DNA of 64,000 nt, taken from Solea solea (lineage: Eukaryota > Chordata > Actinopteri > Pleuronectiformes > Soleidae). Numbering within the stretch: the first letter of the stretch is position 1; each line of letters opens with the position of its first letter. Location of the stretch: assembly GCF_958295425.1 (NCBI RefSeq), contig NC_081154.1, positions 3,817,139 to 3,881,138 on the forward strand, given 5' to 3'. Both the position numbers and the translations under genes were made by a program. Shown piece by piece: positions 59,325 through 64,000 of this stretch. Below the pieces are notes generated by a model. That model worked only from the letters and a program-made list of their open reading frames with translations. It was not told the origin of the DNA and did no database searches.

Positions 59325-61609
59325 TAGCTACACCACAATAACATCTCTACAACATTCCTTCACTGGTTCACATTGTAGTTTGCCTGCGCTGCTCAGAAGC
59401 AAGTGATTCTCTTAAACCCCCCACATTATGTGATCATAATTAATCATTTTCAATAGCAAATAAGTGCATGATATAACATTATGATTGACTATCATTTGTG
59501 TAGCACCTAATATCACATATATCACATATAATAAGCTATTTCCTAGCCCTACATGTGTGATATCTTAATCACAACAAAATTTTGGGGCATGTTTGAACTG
59601 ATAATTCTCCTGAAAAGAGTGGAAAAAAATAAGCAATTGTTTTAGCAACCCAAAATAAATCTCTTGTGGGTCACGATCCAGTCTTTGGGAATGCCAGGGT
59701 TAAAGGATTTGGCTGCATGTGGTAAAGTTCCATTTGAGAATTGGTGACAGAAGATCAGAAATATCCATCAGAATCTGAGCAGTGATAGTATGTAGTGTAA
59801 ACTTTAATCTGCTGTGGAATCATTCCTATATGTGTGTTTGTGTGAAATCTAGGTCAAGTTACGCTCATTTGGCAGAAATGAAAGCTAAAATTCAAATCAA
59901 CTCTACATGGTATGGTACGAGAACTTAGAAAAGGGTGAACAACACCATCCAGGCCGCGCTACTGAAGTCATCTCACCCCCTCTCGTACATCTATTCCATA
60001 AATGATTCAAACCATGTGCATACAATGAGCAATAGGTTTACATAAGCTGGGTTAAAAATGCAAGCTGCACAAAACGCAAACACAAAGGTTTCGTTTTCCG
60101 TCTCTTAATATAATGAAAAATAATATAATGTATGTTTGTAGAAAATGCTATAACACAAGCTATCGTACCTGGTTCATTGGTATCGTTGGCGTGACAGAAA
60201 TGAACACAATATTTTTCATACTCACGTCGCAGCAGATGTAGACATACATTTAAATAAAAATAAATAAATGCAATATTGTGCTGAAAATATCATGGGTCCC
60301 TATATTTTTTTTACGACAGTTGTAGCAAACAATACCGCTTACTGACCGGGGGGGAGCCAGAGAGCAAATCCTACATTGTGTTACTGACTGATGCGAACTA
60401 AAGGCTACATAGGGTAAGTGGGAGGGATATTCAGCTGCAACTTGTGCAACTTAAACGATAAACGTTGCTTAATTGTACACATTTTTAGTCAAGCTTTCGG
60501 TTCAACGGTTGTAACGTGTAACAGATTGGAAATATGTTGGAGCATTAATACATGCGAGTGCAAGGACGGCAACTGGAAGATAATTCTTTCAAACGTGTAT
60601 GAGCTGCGTTTTTAATTCAGTTTGCGATCCTTTGCGATTTGCAGAAAGGGTTGTTTCAAATTCTGATTTGAAAACAATACGTAAACCTGCTATTTTACAG
60701 TACACTCTCTCACTAAGCGGGTATTAATAAAAAGTGGATAAAAACAGTCAAATTCCTTGCATTACTTGGCCAAGAAAGACAATTGTGATTCTGAAATGAA
60801 CACCTGCTGCAGCCCCAGAAGAGGCATGGAATTGTCCAATGACCGACTGGACTGAACTGTACTGTACATATGTGTCATGTCTCCTCTTACTCCGCGTGTG
60901 TGTGTGTGTGTGTGTGTGCCTGAGCATCATTTTGTGGTGTGTGAATTCAACCTGAGTCAGATGCATGAACACGTGCCGCCTCTTCTGCAGGGAACAGCGC
61001 ACACTCAGGAGCTGCCGTACAGCTAGCATCATATGTATTTATAGTATATGTGTATATATTAGATGTATATATGTATATATATGTGTATATATACATATAC
61101 AGTATGTATGTATGTAGAGAGGGAGAGAAAGCGAGGCATGTATTAAGTGTCTTCCAGTCACATGTAGACGTTACACACTATAAAGAGCTGGCGAGAGCAA
61201 GACTCATGAATGATGCAGGTTTCTATTATGCTGCGTGTGTGTGTGGCAGAGAGAGTGGAGGGGGGGGGTCGGTTTCTTATTGCAGCCCGGACTCTGCTGT
61301 AAGTCGACATGTAGTCACCGAAAACCTCTCATCTGTGTCTGCTCTTTGTTTGAAAATTAGATACATGTCTGCTCGTGCTCAGTTTATTTACAGATCAGTG
61401 TAATTATGTGAACAGAGAAGTAGAGTGCTGTATCTTAAAGCCCCCGGAGAGATCAGTATTTGGTTGTTTTATTTGAGAAATGCAACGATTTTTTTGTTAA
61501 ATAACATAAATTTGATATCAAAAATATCATAGTCATATCATTTAAGGCCAAACACTTTTTGGTTTCCTGCTTTAAAATGTGACTTAAAATGAATTTAGGA
61601 CTTTTTCCT

Positions 61610-61775
61610 CAGAGTTAGTTAGTTTGTCACTTGAGAACATGGTGGTCCAAAATGGCGGCCTCTGAGCTGACTTACATCTTGATATAAATATAGAAAGCTC
61701 ATTCTGGGATAATTAAAAACACCAATTTATACACTCAGCTTGTACGCCTATAAATTTTACACACTGGACCTTTAA
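61610..61775. repeat. Dispersed repeat near kctd17
   Basis: AAAATGGCGGCCTC and CACACTGGACCTTTAA match words at 58335-58437 in the same order. Old interspersed element of unknown class. Confidence 0.4.
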
Positions 61776-63099
61776 ACTGTCCCCCAGTGTCTCATAGATG
61801 CTGTAGATAAAAAAACACGGCCTCCTCTGAAGTGAAATAACCTCCAAAATTTGACTTGGGAGTTTTTTTTATTTATTTTTTTATTGCTATGCTGTAGTGA
61901 TGACTGTTCCCCTGCTGCACCGCGAGGCTCCTGTGGAAAGAAAACTCCCGTGTGACCTTCAGCTGCGACCTGGCAGCAGCTCCCCCTGAAGACACACAGT
62001 CACAAACCAAATCACTGCCTCACGCACATGTTAAAAAACACTCTGTCCTGTCCTCACATCCTTTTGTCTTCTGCATATTTTATTTCTTTACGTTATCACA
62101 AAGTCCCAAATCTCCAGAGACTTTCAGAAGTCAGAATTTAAATGAAAACACACCTTAAAACAGCTTTAAAAAAAGATGGAGCTTTGCCAATTGATCCTCA
62201 GGACGTGTATCGTATGTTGTCTGGCGTTTATGTCATTTAGTGAATTGTTAATGCGTCTTTACCATGAACGCAAGGTCATTTACAGAGACTGTTTTCAAAG
62301 TCGAGAGAGAGAAGATTGACGCTTGTGTTTATAGCTCCAGTCGCCTGAAGGAAAATTGCCTTTGTGAACGTAGGGAGTTTTTGTGCCTTTTTGTTTTGTG
62401 TCTTTGGTGAGCACCATGACCATGTTACGTTACAGTGGTTTGCCTTTTTACACCGCTCCTTTCAGTCTCTCTTGCAGACTCTCTGATGATCACATTGATG
62501 CCTGCATGGGGCGAAACTGGAGAAATGTGCAGAGTCAGAGTCTAGACTGTCAAAATTCACCCACAGGTAGAATTCATCGGGGTGTCGTGTTATGCTGTTG
62601 TTTGTCTACTGCTGAGTCTTTTGACCTGAGAGTGAAAGAGAGTGGCTTTTCACTGCAGAGGTCGTAGTGGTTTTTTTTTGTACTAGTAGAAATGATATGG
62701 CAGACTGATCACACAGTTAACCAGGAGAAAAGATCCGTCACTGATGCAACTTCAACTGTCCTCTATAGTGGCACCAGTCAATACAGGTGGCTGAAGCTGA
62801 ACTATATGATTTCATGAGCTATCTGTGGACATCGCAGCATTGCAGATTCCACAGTACCTGCATGGCAACAATGGCCCCCAGAATGACTAATCTGTACGAC
62901 ATTATGCTCCCAAACTCTACAGATTAGTTTCACAGCGTCTTCACTTGAAGCAAAGATCACCTCTGCTAAAATGATGGGAAGCAAAAAAAGAATAGACACA
63001 TTCAAGAAAGAACACATGGAGCTAAATCTAACGTCCTGCACAAATCCTGTCCTAACTTTTGACCGGTCAAACTATACAGTTTGTTTACATGCATGTTAA

Positions 63100-63450
63100 A
63101 AGTCCAATTCTAGCCGGACTAAGACAATAATTCAGTTTTATTAATGTCATGTAAACACGTTAGTCCGACTAGAATCGAGCTAATACTAGTCGGACTATCG
63201 TACCTAGATAATGCGATAAAGCATAGTCCAATTACTCCTGCATTTATACGCTTAGTCAGACTGGAGTGAGACTTGGCGTTCTGCACATGCACCAGTAAAA
63301 ACCATAATGCCAGGACATCAAGGAAGGCTTTGACGGCTGCGTTTCCTCTGGATATGATTATTATACCCATGAATATCCGCGAAATATTAAAGGCTTTTAT
63401 TTTCTTGAATCCAAGATCATTTTGGTTGCCTTCTTAATGACGTTGATGCG
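63100..63450. repeat. Dispersed repeat B, copy 2 (order B then A)
   Basis: Block B (CATGTAAACACGTTAGTCC, AGAATCGAGCTAA, ACGCTTAGTCAGACTGGA, GTTCTGCACATGCACCA) at about 63100-63297 precedes block A (ACATCAAGGAAGG, GAAATATTAAAGGCTTTTAT, GATCATTTTGGTTGCC) at about 63310-63440. This is the reverse of the order at 24640-25290. Confidence 0.6.
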
Positions 63451-64000
63451 TCTCTGCTCAGGGGTTCTGGACTGTTTTTTTTAAATTAACCCCCCAGTAA
63501 CACACATATTTACACTGTGTTTGACTGTTATAATGAGATGAGCGGCACCTCTGCTGCCCCCGCTGTTCATTCTGCCCAAGCTATCCTTGTGCCATCCCGA
63601 GCCAATTACATGACGTAGCTTCGATACCCAGATAACATTTGGTCAGCGGGTGTAACACAGTAGCTGTTTGTATATAACCATGTAACTGTATTACCACGGC
63701 TCTGTGACTTATTGTTTCATATTAAAACCAGAGTGATTTTACTTTTAAATCCTTAAATCCAGCCTGAATTCCACCAACATGCCTGAACTCACTGTCGGTA
63801 TCTGTGTAATATGAGGTATTGGCAGGCACCAAGATTTTTTATATTTGATTAAATAGCACAGTGTTGTGTGGACTTGCCTTTTTGTTTCCATTAGGAAACT
63901 TTCAGACGCCTCTATGAGGCCAAACAGTAAGACATTTTAATTGCGTCAATGGGGGGGGGGGATTTTACAAAAACAAGACAATGAACTGAGAACTTCAGAG

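Larger units (their letters stand above)
59053..64000 (+). other. kctd17 intron 1 (continues past the window)
   Basis: No KCTD exon is present. Contents: (TG)n at 59290-59323 and 60896-60919, short (TA)n near 61060-61105, a repeat around 61610-61775, a dispersed repeat at 63100-63450 and a G-run at 63951-63961. An exon-like segment at 62478-62566 has acceptor CTCTTGCAG and donor CACAG|GTAG. It would put a stop in frame after the first exon and has no family match. Confidence 0.6.

Noticed and set aside
62478..62566. Exon-like segment in kctd17 intron 1
   Set aside because: Its splice signals are good, but joining it to exon 1 gives an immediate stop and it lacks the expected DETGAYL region. 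At most it is a cryptic exon.

Overview
The window reads as genomic DNA of a ray-finned fish, probably a percomorph teleost. The genes are spliced GT-AG vertebrate genes with small to medium introns and clear human orthologues. The spaces between are full of teleost-style (CA)n, (TA)n and (GA)n microsatellites, a tRNA-headed SINE and short hAT-like MITEs. I see no bacterial, plasmid, phage or CRISPR content. The species cannot be named from the sequence alone.

Layout. 1-13,190 has no gene I recognise; it holds dispersed repeats and one weak spliced-ORF candidate (6375-7257). cdc42ep1 (plus strand) runs from a probable CpG-rich first exon at about 13,190-13,378 to coding exons at 22,298-22,769 and 25,440-26,131. 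It converges on sh3bp1 (minus strand, 18 coding exons, 38,184 down to 27,434). Then come pdap1 (minus, 6 exons, 44,015-41,043) and cby1 (minus, 4 coding exons, 46,350-45,476, probable noncoding first exon near 47,799-47,890). A tRNA-Arg(CCT) gene lies at 48,310-48,382. plbd1 (plus, 11 exons) runs 48,578-57,276. The first coding exon of kctd17 (plus) is at 58,675-59,052; the rest of that gene lies beyond the window.

Every complete model was joined by hand and is in frame across all junctions: cdc42ep1 387 aa, sh3bp1 694 aa, pdap1 161 aa, cby1 121 aa, plbd1 541 aa. Each is close to its human counterpart in length except pdap1, which has a shorter tail. cdc42ep1, sh3bp1, cby1 and kctd17 are all on human 22q12-q13, so the block looks like retained ancient synteny; plbd1 and pdap1 map elsewhere in human (12p and 7q, from memory).

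Functions cluster loosely. CDC42EP1 is a Cdc42 effector and SH3BP1 a Rac/Cdc42 GAP, and the two genes converge tail to tail. CBY1 (basal body, beta-catenin antagonist) and KCTD17 (CUL3 adaptor for trichoplein) both act in ciliogenesis. PLBD1 is a lysosomal/secreted Ntn-type hydrolase and PDAP1 a small casein-kinase-2 phosphoprotein.

No new multi-gene system was found. The observations most worth checking are splice sites built into microsatellites (plbd1 intron 6, sh3bp1 exon 7), the loss of the basic C-terminal tail in Chibby, a Pol III tRNA inside the cby1/plbd1 divergent promoter, a 32-bp perfect palindrome, a repeat family present in permuted order, and a few exon-like open frames that match no family I know.
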